A DNA stretch of 44,514 bases from DATFES01 sp035457725. GTDB lineage: Bacteria > Pseudomonadota > Alphaproteobacteria > CACIAM-22H2. Made by a program: the position numbers and the translations under genes. Shown here piece by piece: positions 25,598-34,282 of the stretch. The notes below the pieces were generated by a model, which saw only the letters and a program-made list of their open reading frames with translations, did not search any database and had not been told where the DNA came from. The stretch is taken from NCBI GenBank assembly GCA_035457725.1, contig DATIBC010000070.1, forward strand, positions 1-44,514. Direction: 5' to 3'. How positions within the stretch are numbered: the first letter of the stretch is position 1; each line of letters starts with the position of its first letter.

Positions 25598-26242
25598 TTA
25601 CGGCAACACGCGCAGGACGCGGGTTTCGCGCTCGCCGCGGTCCTCGAGATCGCGGCTGGTCGGCACGACGTAGCGCGCCAATTCCTCCAAGCCTTGCGCC
25701 GGCAGATACGCCCGGCCGGGGTCGGCGATCAGCACCAACGCGCCGCGCTTCGCCGCCGTGCGCAGCCATGATATTACGCGCTCGGCCATCGGTCGCTCGT
25801 AACACACGTCGCCGGCAAGTACGACGCGCCATCCATCCGGCGCCTCCGCCGTCAGATCGTGGCTGGCGATATCGACCCGCACGCCGTTCAGCCGCGCGTT
25901 GCTGGCGATCGCGGCGAGGGCGAAAGGGTCGATTTCGCTGGCCGTGACGCGAAACGCACCGGCCTTCGCCGCGGCAATAGCGGCCAGTCCGGAACCGGCG
26001 GCAAAGTCGAGCACGCGACGCCGTTCGACGATATCGCGATTGTCGAGCACGTAGCGCGCCAGCGCCTGCCCACCCGGCCAGGCGAATGCCCAGTAAGGCG
26101 GTGGCAGGTTGTCGCGCGCCAAGGTCGCCTCGGTGGCCTGCCAGAGCGGCGTTACCTCGCTCGCCAGATGCAGCGCGATTTCCGGAACCAAGGGCGGCGA
26201 AGCGACGAGCGTTTGCGCCGCGACGAACGCCTCGGGCGTCAT
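25598..26242 (-). CDS. ETFB-lysine/Nnt1-like protein methyltransferase
   Basis: The 214-residue protein is a class I SAM-dependent methyltransferase of the family containing the ETFB lysine methyltransferase. The family hallmark PPPYWAFAWPGGQALARY (48-65) precedes SAM motif I VLDFAAGSGLAAIA (77-90) and the acidic SEID (102-105). Motif post-I and LAGDVCYE follow. Its likely targets are lysines of a cytoplasmic protein, with the electron transfer flavoprotein beta subunit the best candidate. ATG 26242 overlaps the ubiA stop by 4 bases (ATGA), so the two are translationally coupled; the open frame beyond is a shadow of ubiA. Confidence 0.87.
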   Translation of the reverse strand: MTPEAFVAAQTLVASPPLVPEIALHLASEVTPLWQATEATLARDNLPPPYWAFAWPGGQALARYVLDNRDIVERRRVLDFAAGSGLAAIAAAKAGAFRVTASEIDPFALAAIASNARLNGVRVDIASHDLTAEAPDGWRVVLAGDVCYERPMAERVISWLRTAAKRGALVLIADPGRAYLPAQGLEELARYVVPTSRDLEDRGERETRVLRVLP

Positions 26243-27165
26243 GCCGGCGCCATGACTCGCGAAGCGACAATGCCCGCGAGGACCAGCCAGCCGAACAGAC
26301 GATTGGATTTGAATTTTGCGAGGCAGTCGGTCGGCGCATCGAGCACGACACGCGCCGCCTGCCAGGCGAGCTGCATGGCCCCGGCGAAAAGGAAGAGGTG
26401 GTAGACGACCCCAAGCCCCGCCGTAACGCCGCTTGCGGCCAACAACAGCGTTGCCGCGGCGTAGAAGGCATACAGGGCCGGCCGCGTTCGCTCGCCCAGC
26501 CAGCGGGCCGAGGATTTGACGCCGATCAGTGCGTCGTCGTCCTTGTCCTGGTGGGCGTAAATCGTGTCGTACCCGAGGGTCCAGAGGATCCCGGCGGCGT
26601 ACATAAGAACCGCCGGCCAAGCGAGGTCGTCGCGCACCGCCGCCCAACCCATCAACGCACCCCAGTTGAAGGCGAGCCCGAGAAAGAACTGCGGCCACCA
26701 AGTGACCCGCTTCATCAACGGATACGTGAAGACGAGAACGAGCGACAAAACGCCGAGCGTGATCGCCGTCGGAGATAGCGATATCAGCACGAGGAATCCG
26801 ATAAGGAGCTGGCCGCCCAGGAACACGACCGCCTGTCGCACGCTCACCTGGCCGGACGGAATCGGCCGGTCGGCGGTGCGCGCAACGCGCGCGTCGAAAT
26901 CGCGATCGACGATGTCGTTATACGTACAGCCGGCGCCGCGCATGACGATGGCGCCGATCGCGAACAACGCAAAAAGCCACGGATCCGGCCAACCTTCGGC
27001 GGCAAGCGCGATGCTCCACCAGCAGGGGAAGAGCAGCAGCCATGTGCCGATCGGCCGGTCGAGGCGGGCAAGTCGCGCGTAGGGCCGTGCCGCGACGGGT
27101 ACGAGGCGGTCAAGCCAGCCGCCCCTGGGTATATCGCTCGCGCTCGTGTCTCCGCTCCCTGCCAT
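26239..27165 (-). CDS. ubiA: 4-hydroxybenzoate polyprenyltransferase
   Basis: UbiA attaches the polyprenyl tail to 4-hydroxybenzoate in the inner membrane, the first committed step of ubiquinone synthesis. The 308-residue protein has about eight or nine membrane helices and both Asp-rich motifs, NDIVDRDFD (83-91) and DTIYAHQDKDDD (200-211), which bind prenyl diphosphate through magnesium. The cytoplasmic N-terminus of about 30 residues is normal. It is divergent from rsmE, with 46 bases between the starts, an arrangement seen in other alphaproteobacteria. Its product feeds UbiD (18215). Confidence 0.96.
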   Translation of the reverse strand: MAGSGDTSASDIPRGGWLDRLVPVAARPYARLARLDRPIGTWLLLFPCWWSIALAAEGWPDPWLFALFAIGAIVMRGAGCTYNDIVDRDFDARVARTADRPIPSGQVSVRQAVVFLGGQLLIGFLVLISLSPTAITLGVLSLVLVFTYPLMKRVTWWPQFFLGLAFNWGALMGWAAVRDDLAWPAVLMYAAGILWTLGYDTIYAHQDKDDDALIGVKSSARWLGERTRPALYAFYAAATLLLAASGVTAGLGVVYHLFLFAGAMQLAWQAARVVLDAPTDCLAKFKSNRLFGWLVLAGIVASRVMAPA

Positions 27166-27211
27166 GGCGCTATTATTCTAATCTCGGAGGGGTGGCGAGG
27201 GGCAGTCGACA

Positions 27212-27976
27212 ATGGAACAAGGCGAACGTCCGCGGGCGCGGCTCTACCTCGCGACTTCGCTCGCCGTAGCGAGCATCCGGCTCGGTGCCGAGCGGGCGCA
27301 CTACCTGCGACATGTCCTGCGCATGTCTGTTGGCGACAAATTGGCGGTTTTCAATGCCACGGACGGCGAGTGCGAAGCCCGCGTCGGCACGTTCGGAAAA
27401 GGGTGGTGCGACATCGCCATCGGCGCCCAACGCCGCGCGCCGCGGCCCGAGTCCGACCTGTGGCTGCTCTTCGCGCCGATCAAGCGGACCCGCATCGACG
27501 GCCTGATCGAGACGGCTACCGAGCTCGGCGTGTCGGAGTTCCGACCCGTGTTCACCCAGCACACGGCGATGACCCGGATCAAGCTCGAACGGCTCAAAGC
27601 GATCGCCATCGAAGCGGCCGAGCAATGCGAGCGGCTCACCGTGCCGGAAATTCATCCGCCACAAAGCCTCGCCGATGCACTATGCGCGTGGCCGCCTGGA
27701 CGGCTGCTGCTCCTGTGCGATGAAACGGGCAGCGGCGAACCGATCGGCCACTTGCTTACTCGCCAGAAACCACGGGACGGCTTTGCAATCTTGATCGGCC
27801 CCGAGGGCGGGTTTAGTGCCGCCGAGCTTGACGGGTTGCGTAAACTCCCGTTTGTTACGCCGGTCGGGCTGGGGCCGCGCGTCTTGCGCGCCGATACCGC
27901 GGCGCTCGCCGCGCTGTCCGTGGTGCAAGCCCTTGCGGGCGACGGTCGCATGCCGACGCCGGGACGCGCCCAGTAA
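27212..27976 (+). CDS. rsmE: 16S rRNA m3U1498 methyltransferase
   Basis: RsmE methylates N3 of U1498 of 16S rRNA using SAM. The 254 residues show the PUA-like N-domain (HYLRHVLRMSVGDKLAVFN, about 30-48) and the SPOUT domain. That includes KRTRIDGLIETATELGVSEF (91-110), FAILIGPEGGFSAAELD (190-206) with the trefoil-knot motif GPEGG, and the C-terminal LGPRVLRADTAALAAL. All hallmark residues are present and the length is typical. gshA follows 69 bases downstream on the same strand. Confidence 0.96.
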   Translation: MEQGERPRARLYLATSLAVASIRLGAERAHYLRHVLRMSVGDKLAVFNATDGECEARVGTFGKGWCDIAIGAQRRAPRPESDLWLLFAPIKRTRIDGLIETATELGVSEFRPVFTQHTAMTRIKLERLKAIAIEAAEQCERLTVPEIHPPQSLADALCAWPPGRLLLLCDETGSGEPIGHLLTRQKPRDGFAILIGPEGGFSAAELDGLRKLPFVTPVGLGPRVLRADTAALAALSVVQALAGDGRMPTPGRAQ

Positions 27977-28045
27977 GCGAAATAGCGCCCCGCGCCCTCG
28001 GCGCGTTGGCGCGGAACGAATTGCGTCAGGAGTCCGTAGCGCCGC

Positions 28046-29416
28046 ATGTCCGCACCGCCCAAATCCAGCGGCGCGCCGATCACCGACCGACGGCAGCTGG
28101 TCGAATATTTCGCCGCCGGTTGCAAGCCGCGGGCGGCGTGGCGCATCGGCACCGAGCACGAGAAGTTCGCCTTTCGCCTCGACGATCTGCGCTCGCTGCC
28201 CTACGAGGGCGAGCGCGCCAGCATCCGCGCGCTCCTCGAAGGCATGACGCGTTTCGACTGGCAGCCGGTCTATGAGGGGGAGCGGCCGATCGCGCTTGCG
28301 CGCGAGAATTGCAGCGTCACGCTGGAGCCCGGCGGACAGGTCGAACTTTCCGGCGCGCCGGTCGAGACGATCCATCAAACTTGCGATGAGGTGCATCAGC
28401 ATCTGGCCGAGGTGAAGGCGGTGGCGGGCGAGCTCGGCGCCGGGCTGCTCGGCATGGGCTTCAATCCCAAATGGAGCCGCGCCGACACGCCGCAGATGCC
28501 GAAGGGGCGCTATGCGATCATGCGCGCCTATATGCCCAAGAAGGGCAATCTCGGCCTCGACATGATGCATCGCACCTGCACCGTGCAGGTCAATCTCGAT
28601 TTCGACTCCGAGGCCGACATGGTGCGCAAGTTCCGCGTCAGCCTCGCGCTGCAGCCGGTCGCCACGGCGCTGTTCGCCGACTCGCCGTTCAGCGAGGGAA
28701 AGCCCAACGGACATCTGAGCTGGCGCAGCCGCATCTGGACCGACACCGATCCCGACCGGTGTGGCATGCTGCCGTTCGTCTTCGAGCCCGGCATGGGCTT
28801 CGAGCGCTACCTCGATTACATCCTCGACGTGCCGATGTACTTCGTCTATCGCGACGGCAGGTACGTCGACGTCGCCGGACGCTCGTTCCGCGATTTTCTG
28901 GCCGGCCGGCTGGCCGGGTTCGAGGGCCAGCTTCCGACGATCGGCGATTTCGCCGATCACGTGACGACCGCCTTTCCCGAGGTGCGCCTCAAGCGATATC
29001 TCGAATTGCGCGGCGCCGACGGCGGCCCATGGAGCCGGTTGTGCGCCTTGCCGGCGTTGTGGGTCGGCTTGCTATACGACGCGGAGTCGCTCGACCAGGC
29101 GGCGGAGCTGGTCAAGGACTGGACGATCGAGGACATGCGCAACCTGCGCCGCGACGTGCCGTGGCTCGCCCTCAAGGCCCCGATCCGCGGCGGCACCGTG
29201 CAGGACGTCGCCAAGCAGGTCGTGGCACTCGCCCGCGATGGCTTGCGCCGGCGCGCCCGGCGCGATCGCGCGGGCGCCAGCGACGAAAGCCATTTTCTCG
29301 ACGTGCTGACCGAGATCGCCGAGAGCGGGCGTACCCCGGCGGAGGAGAAGCTCGAGCGCTATCACGGCGTCTGGGGGCGCAGCGTCGACGCAATATTCCG
29401 CGAGTACGCGTACTAA
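28046..29416 (+). CDS. gshA: Glutamate-cysteine ligase, plant/alphaproteobacterial type
   Basis: GshA couples glutamate and cysteine with ATP, the first step of glutathione synthesis, in the cytoplasm. The 456 residues correspond to the plant-type GCS2 family found in alphaproteobacteria. The active-site region WRIGTEHEKFAF (31-42) carries substrate-binding residues, and RENCSVTLEPGGQVELSGAPV (90-110) and MPKKGNLGLDMMHRTCTVQVNLDF (168-191) are hallmark blocks. The start ATG 28046 follows a short non-coding gap after rsmE. Length and motifs are all normal. Confidence 0.96.
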   Translation: MSAPPKSSGAPITDRRQLVEYFAAGCKPRAAWRIGTEHEKFAFRLDDLRSLPYEGERASIRALLEGMTRFDWQPVYEGERPIALARENCSVTLEPGGQVELSGAPVETIHQTCDEVHQHLAEVKAVAGELGAGLLGMGFNPKWSRADTPQMPKGRYAIMRAYMPKKGNLGLDMMHRTCTVQVNLDFDSEADMVRKFRVSLALQPVATALFADSPFSEGKPNGHLSWRSRIWTDTDPDRCGMLPFVFEPGMGFERYLDYILDVPMYFVYRDGRYVDVAGRSFRDFLAGRLAGFEGQLPTIGDFADHVTTAFPEVRLKRYLELRGADGGPWSRLCALPALWVGLLYDAESLDQAAELVKDWTIEDMRNLRRDVPWLALKAPIRGGTVQDVAKQVVALARDGLRRRARRDRAGASDESHFLDVLTEIAESGRTPAEEKLERYHGVWGRSVDAIFREYAY

Positions 29417-29441
29417 CGCGAAGTCGGCGACGTGCGTGCCA

Positions 29442-30113
29442 TCACGCGACCGCGCGAACCATGAAATAGCGGCGCTGAAAAGGCGTTCCGTCAAGCCGCT
29501 TGGCGATCTCGTCGTAGCTATCGATGCTGACGTCCGAGAATCCGGCCGTCCGATGGAGTCGATCGAGCGTCGCGCCATCGTAGATGCGAAAGCCGTGTTG
29601 CGGCTTGGCCACCGGTGAGCTGGCGGCGGTTTCCGGCGTCATCGTCGCGGTGAGCGATATTGCGCCGGGCGCCAGGACGCGGCGGATCTCGGCGAACGCC
29701 TTGCTGGGATCGGGCCAGAAATAGACGCAGTTCACCGACACTGCCCGATCGAATGCCGCGTCGGCGAACGGCATGGCGATGACCGAAGCGCGCTTCATCA
29801 CGATGCGGCCTTCAGCGATGAGCGCGGCGTTCGCCGCCGCCGCGGCGTCCAGCATCGTCTGCGAGATGTCCACCCCGGCGTACGTCATGCCGGCGAACTG
29901 GCGGAGGAGCATGGCGATCGACTCCCCGTTCCCGGGACCGATCTCGAGTACCCGCAATCCCTCCCGCAAGGCAAGTCGCCGGTAGGCGTCGGCGATGACA
30001 CGCGAATTGATCCGGCTCATGTAATCGCCGACCGCAAGACCGACCTCGCCGTCGGGGTTGGCGAGGTGCCGCGCCAGTTGGTCGGGCGGGAGGTTGGCGA
30101 TATCCGCAGGCAT
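29442..30113 (-). CDS. Class I SAM-dependent methyltransferase
   Basis: The 223-residue protein is a UbiE/COQ5-like small methyltransferase. The SAM motif I is VLEIGPGNGESIAMLL (55-70), the acidic loop is GVDIS, and the catalytic-region segment VNCVYFWPDPSKAFAEIRRVLAPGA (127-151) is typical of methyltransferase type 11. The substrate is unknown. It converges with gshA with a 25-base gap and is divergent from the M20 hydrolase. No signal or membrane segment is present, so it is cytoplasmic. Confidence 0.85.
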   Translation of the reverse strand: MPADIANLPPDQLARHLANPDGEVGLAVGDYMSRINSRVIADAYRRLALREGLRVLEIGPGNGESIAMLLRQFAGMTYAGVDISQTMLDAAAAANAALIAEGRIVMKRASVIAMPFADAAFDRAVSVNCVYFWPDPSKAFAEIRRVLAPGAISLTATMTPETAASSPVAKPQHGFRIYDGATLDRLHRTAGFSDVSIDSYDEIAKRLDGTPFQRRYFMVRAVA

Positions 30114-30316
30114 GCGGCCGATTGTTCCGTATTTATGGTCGTTTATATGACAAAAACGGTGCTCACATACTATTTCACGGGAAAATGATGGTCAGTCGCA
30201 GGGTCGTGACTAGCCGGCGGACGCCGGCAGGCGCGATTCTGAACTCGGCGCACGCCCCCGACACGTTCGGCCAGCGCTGGCGCAGCGGCGCAACACAAAA
30301 GTGGAGATAACGCCAG
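30114..30316. promoter_or_regulatory. Divergent intergenic region
   Basis: The 203 bases separate the divergent methyltransferase and M20 genes. The left third (30121-30190) is AT-richer and likely holds the promoter. A GGAG lies about 10 bases upstream of the M20 ATG. No hairpin, repeat or ORF stands out. Confidence 0.35.
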
Positions 30317-31567
30317 ATGACCCCGCCGGTCGAGCTTGGCGAGGACGTTAAGCGGCTGACGCCCGGCGTGGTCGCGCTGCGACGCGAACTGCACCAGCAC
30401 CCTGAGCTCGCCTTCGAGGAAGTGTGGACCGCCGCGACGCTGGCGGCGCGGATGCGCGCGGTCGGCCTCGCGGTCGAGGAAGGGATCGGCGGCACCGGCG
30501 TACTGGCGATTCTCGACGGCGCCAGAGCGGGCAAGACTTTGCTTGTTCGCGCCGACATGGACGCGCTGCCGATGGCGGACACCACCGGGCGCGAGTACGC
30601 CTCGAAAATCGCCGATCGCAATCACAGTTGCGGGCACGACGTCAACTCGGCCGTCATCGCCGGCGTGGCCGAGCTGCTGGCGCGTCACCGCGCTGGCATC
30701 GCCGGCCGCGTGGCGTTCGTTTTCCAGCCGGCCGACGAGCCGATGCGCGGCGCCAAGCGAATGATCGACGACGGATTGTTTCGGCGAATCCATCCGGACA
30801 TGTCGATGAGCGTGCACGTCCTGCCGATGGCGAATGTCGGCCAAGTCGTGGTCCAACGCGGGCCGATCTGGGCGAGCTGGGATTGGCGCATCTTGACCAT
30901 CGGCCCGCCTCCCGCCGGCGCCACCAGCGGATTCGATATTGTGCGCCTTTCGGCGAACGTCGTCGCGGCGCTTTACGACCTCGTGGAGCGCGAAGCGCGC
31001 GGCGCCGACGGCGTCACTTTCCGCGTCCGGTCGCTCGCCGCCGAGCAGCCGGCAGATGGCGATCCCAGCCAGGCCGCCGTCGAGGTCCATCTCGGCCGCG
31101 GCGGGGCCGCGCGAGCGACAATCGAGGTGAACCTCGCACTGTACGAGAACGCCTTGCGCCGGCGGTTGCTCGACCGGATCGAGCGCGTCGCGGCGACGAT
31201 CGTCGCGGCTTCCGGCGCCACGCTCGCATCGGCGATCGATCATGCATTGCCGGCGCTGGTCAACGACGACCGCGTGACCGCCGCGCTCGAGCGCGCGGCG
31301 CGGCGGGTCGTCGGCGCCGAAAACATCGTCACCAACTGGCGCAATCGTTTCTCCGACGATTTCGGGTTGTTCATGGAGGCGGCGCCGGGCTGCTTGATGT
31401 TGCTCGGCACCGCGAACGCCGCCAAGGGCGTCACCGAGATATGGCACCGTCCGGGCTTCGATATCGACGAGGACGCCCTACCGATCGGCGTGCACATCAT
31501 GGCGCTGGCGGTGCTCGATCTGCTGCGTCCGCCCGGCGCTAGCGAAGCGCGAGGATCGCCAGCATGA
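30317..31567 (+). CDS. M20D-family amidohydrolase/peptidase, divergent
   Basis: The 416-residue protein aligns with the IAA-amino acid/hippurate hydrolase group (M20D). It has RADMDALPM, CGHD (Cys105, His107), FQPADE (Asp140, Glu141), VHVLP (His167) and HRPGF (His377), so most metal ligands are present. Three points differ from the usual pattern. The CGHDGHTA motif reads CGHDVNSA. The catalytic base Glu of FQPAEE is Asp140. The lid-domain motif GGHGAxPH is replaced by PPPAGATSGFD near 197-207. The substrate is unknown and activity may be altered. Its 3' end overlaps uppP by 29 bases in a convergent arrangement. Confidence 0.85.
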   Translation: MTPPVELGEDVKRLTPGVVALRRELHQHPELAFEEVWTAATLAARMRAVGLAVEEGIGGTGVLAILDGARAGKTLLVRADMDALPMADTTGREYASKIADRNHSCGHDVNSAVIAGVAELLARHRAGIAGRVAFVFQPADEPMRGAKRMIDDGLFRRIHPDMSMSVHVLPMANVGQVVVQRGPIWASWDWRILTIGPPPAGATSGFDIVRLSANVVAALYDLVEREARGADGVTFRVRSLAAEQPADGDPSQAAVEVHLGRGGAARATIEVNLALYENALRRRLLDRIERVAATIVAASGATLASAIDHALPALVNDDRVTAALERAARRVVGAENIVTNWRNRFSDDFGLFMEAAPGCLMLLGTANAAKGVTEIWHRPGFDIDEDALPIGVHIMALAVLDLLRPPGASEARGSPA

Positions 31568-32342
31568 TCGCGCCGACGGCGATGCGATACCAGGCGAAGG
31601 GCACGAAGCCGTGCCGGCTGACGAAGCCGATCAATGTCCGCACCACCACCAGAGCCGACAGGAAAGCGACGACGAATCCGACCGCGATGGTAAGCGTGCC
31701 CGCGCCGCTGAGCCCGTCCCAGTTCTTATAAAGATCGTATACCGTCGCCGCGAGCATGGTCGGAATGGCGAGCAGGAACGAGAATTCGGTCGCCGTCCGG
31801 CGATCGACGCCCATCAGCAGCGCGCCCATGATCGTGGCGCCGGCGCGCGAGACGCCGGGGACCATCGATACGCATTGCGCCAGCCCGATCTTGAGCGACA
31901 GCCAGGAATCGAAATCCTCGATCGCGCGGTGGCGCTCGGGCGGCCGGATCCGTTCGATCAGGATGATGGCGAAGCCGCCGACGATCAGCGTCGCCGAGAC
32001 GACCCACGGGTCGAACAGCAGCGTCTTGATCGTCTTGTAGGCAAGGGCCCCGATCGCCACCGACGGAAGAAACGCCAGCACGAGGTTGCGCACGAAGCGA
32101 TAGCTCGCTGGATTGCGCGACACGGTGAGCGTCACGTCGATCAGCTTGGCGCGATACGCCCAGCAAACCGACAATATCGCGCCGAGTTGGATGACGATTT
32201 CGAATACGTTGCCCGGCGGTCCCTCGAAACCGAGCAAATCGCCGACGAGGATAAGATGGCCGGTCGACGAAACCGGGAGAAATTCGGTTAGCCCTTCGAC
32301 GATGCCGAGCAGAATGGCTTCGAAAAATGTCTTGAGATCCAT
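31539..32342 (-). CDS. uppP: Undecaprenyl-diphosphate phosphatase
   Basis: UppP (BacA) recycles undecaprenyl pyrophosphate to undecaprenyl phosphate for peptidoglycan and other polysaccharide synthesis in the inner membrane. The 267 residues have about eight helices. The active-site motifs GIVEGLTEFLPVSSTGHLIL (13-32) with its two glutamates and PGVSRAGATIMG (PGxSRxxxT type, about 164-175) are intact. It converges with the M20 gene, overlapping its last 29 bases, and lies 96 bases downstream of tldD. Confidence 0.96.
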   Translation of the reverse strand: MDLKTFFEAILLGIVEGLTEFLPVSSTGHLILVGDLLGFEGPPGNVFEIVIQLGAILSVCWAYRAKLIDVTLTVSRNPASYRFVRNLVLAFLPSVAIGALAYKTIKTLLFDPWVVSATLIVGGFAIILIERIRPPERHRAIEDFDSWLSLKIGLAQCVSMVPGVSRAGATIMGALLMGVDRRTATEFSFLLAIPTMLAATVYDLYKNWDGLSGAGTLTIAVGFVVAFLSALVVVRTLIGFVSRHGFVPFAWYRIAVGAIMLAILALR

Positions 32343-32438
32343 CGATGGCGCCGCGAATCGATTAGGCCACGTCGGCCCGGCGCGCGATCATGGGGCGCGA
32401 GTCCGAGGGCGGCAAGAAATTCGGTCGAGGGTGTTTTG

Positions 32439-33872
32439 TTAAGCCGCGGTGCCGCCGACGGTGAGACGGTCGATCAGCAGGGTCGGTTGGCCGACTCCCA
32501 CCGGCACGCCTTGGCCGTCCTTGCCGCATGTGCCGATACCGGGATCGAGCTGCATGTCGTTGCCGATCATCGTGACGCGGGTGAGCGCGTCGGGGCCGTT
32601 GCCGATCAGCGTCGCGCCCTTGACCGCCGGCCCCACTTTGCCGTCCTCGACGAGGTATGCCTCCGAGGCGGAAAAGACGAACTTGCCCGAGGTGATGTCG
32701 ACTTGGCCGCCGCCGAAATTGACCGCGAAAAGGCCGCGCTTGACGCTACGCAGGATTTCTTCCGGCGCACGGTCGCCGGCGAGCATGTAGGTGTTGGTCA
32801 TGCGCGGCATCGGATGGTGGGCGAAGCTTTGGCGCCGGCCGTTGCCGGTCGGCTTCATGCCCATGAGGCGCGCATTCTGCCGGTCTTGTATGTATCCGAC
32901 CAACTTGCCGTCCTCGATCAACACGGTGCGCTGCGAGGGCGTACCCTCGTCGTCGATCGTCAGCGAGCCGCGCCGCTCGGCGATCGTTCCGTCGTCGACG
33001 ACGGTGACGCCCGGCGAGGCGACCCGCTCGCCCATCAATCCGGCGAACGCCGAGGTCTTGCGACGATTGAAATCGCCCTCGAGGCCGTGGCCGATCGCCT
33101 CGTGCAACAGGATGCCGGGCCAACCTGGGCCGAGCACCACCGTCAACTCGCCCGCCGGGGCCGGCACCGATCCGAGATTGACCAGCGCCTGACGCAATGC
33201 CTCGTCGACTTGCGCGCGCCACGCCTGGGGACCGAGGATGCGGGAGAAATCGTGCCGCCCACCGGTGCCGCTCGATCCCGTCTCCAAGCGGTCGCCATCC
33301 CCGACGACGACCGACACATTGAGCCGCACCAGCGGTCGAATATCGGCGACTCGCGTGCCGCCGGCGCGCACGATCTGCACCGCCTGCCACTCGCCGGACA
33401 GCGAGATCGACACCTGACGGACGCGTGGGTCCTTGTTGCGCGCGTAAGCATCGATTTCGGCGAGGAGTTTGGCCTTTTCGGCGAACGGCATCGACGACAG
33501 GGGACTGAGGTCGCCGTAAAGATGGCGGTTGGTTCCCTGCGGCGGCGCGGCGAGCGCTCCCGATCGTCCCGTTCTCACCGCCGCCACGGTTTCCGCCGCC
33601 CGCGCGATCGCCGCATGCGACAACTCGGTGGAATGGGCGTAAGCGACCGCTTCCCCGGCGACGGCGCGCAGGCCAAAACCTTGCGTGGCGTCGAACGACG
33701 CGCTCTTGAGCTTGCCGTCGTCGAAGACAAGGCTCTCCGACTGCCGGTGCTCGAGATAGAGTTCGCCGTCGTCGACGCCGGCGAGCGCCGCGTCGACCTG
33801 GCGTTCGAGTTTGGCGCGGTCGAGCCCGGCCTGGGTGAAGAAGATCGCCTCGCTTTGGGCCAGCTCGCTCAT
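32439..33872 (-). CDS. tldD: TldD metalloprotease subunit
   Basis: TldD is the catalytic half of the TldD/TldE protease. The 477 residues include the HExxxH motif HEAIGH (His257, Glu258, His262) followed by GLEGDFNRRKTSAFAG, and the C-terminal cysteine (PGIGTCGKDGQ) usual for the family. The N-terminal domain (1-220) is typical. Its partner pmbA is encoded about 14 kb away at 16799. In characterised bacteria the pair matures peptide antibiotics such as microcin B17 and PQQ precursors are handled by related systems; no precursor peptide is visible here. Confidence 0.96.
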   Translation of the reverse strand: MSELAQSEAIFFTQAGLDRAKLERQVDAALAGVDDGELYLEHRQSESLVFDDGKLKSASFDATQGFGLRAVAGEAVAYAHSTELSHAAIARAAETVAAVRTGRSGALAAPPQGTNRHLYGDLSPLSSMPFAEKAKLLAEIDAYARNKDPRVRQVSISLSGEWQAVQIVRAGGTRVADIRPLVRLNVSVVVGDGDRLETGSSGTGGRHDFSRILGPQAWRAQVDEALRQALVNLGSVPAPAGELTVVLGPGWPGILLHEAIGHGLEGDFNRRKTSAFAGLMGERVASPGVTVVDDGTIAERRGSLTIDDEGTPSQRTVLIEDGKLVGYIQDRQNARLMGMKPTGNGRRQSFAHHPMPRMTNTYMLAGDRAPEEILRSVKRGLFAVNFGGGQVDITSGKFVFSASEAYLVEDGKVGPAVKGATLIGNGPDALTRVTMIGNDMQLDPGIGTCGKDGQGVPVGVGQPTLLIDRLTVGGTAA

Positions 33873-34282
33873 GTCCGTTCGGTCCTCGATGGGGCGGCAC
33901 GCGGTCGTAGACTAACATAAGCCGTGGCATGGCATTTTTGCAGCCGTCGGCGGTGGCCAAACTATCGTGCTTTCTCAAGCGCTTGCGGCATAACGTCGCA
34001 CGCGCCTCGCGGCCTCGAGAACGGACTCGCCTGGGAGCTCGGCTTCCGCGCATAACTCGCGCCGTGCGCTGGCTCGCGCAATTCAGGCCAAGGGCTTGTA
34101 ACTCGCGGCAAAACGTCGCGCGTGGCGAGGGCCCGCAGCCGGTTGAGGGGCGAGCGAGCCGTGGTGTAACTTGAGGGCCGGGAGTCGATCGCACGGCGTC
34201 GCCAACCGGCGATGTCGGCGGCTCGCGAAAATCGGGCCGCGAGCGCTGAAGACGGGCGATGCGCGCCTAAGTCGAGGATAAA
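33873..34282 (+). promoter_or_regulatory. 410-base leader/intergenic region upstream of the oxidase operon
   Basis: No gene is supported in these bases. The short frames on both strands are Arg/Ser-rich with no conserved look. The region should contain the divergent promoters for tldD and the cytochrome oxidase operon. It holds three degenerate repeats centred near 33993, 34054 and 34110. GAGG at 34274-34277 lies 5 bases before a GTG at 34283 and acts as the likely ribosome-binding site of ctaC. I see no clear terminator or riboswitch fold. Confidence 0.45.
33981..34125. repeat. Three degenerate ~25-30 base repeats
   Basis: GCGGCATAACGTCGCACGCG (33985-34004) and GCGGCAAAACGTCGCGCGTG (34105-34124) differ at 3 of 20 positions. 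A third related copy at 34042-34067 starts with GCTTCC and contains CATAACTCGCGCCGTG. The spacing is about 50-60 bases. They could be regulator sites or remnants of a dispersed repeat. Confidence 0.5.

Noticed and set aside
32436..33920. Open plus-strand frame of 494 codons opposite tldD
   Set aside because: Fully antisense to a clear tldD with HExxxH, with low-complexity composition.
33929..34174. Possible small gene upstream of ctaC
   Set aside because: Arg/Ser-rich frames on both strands, no good ribosome-binding site, and degenerate repeats cause similar codon strings; treated as intergenic.
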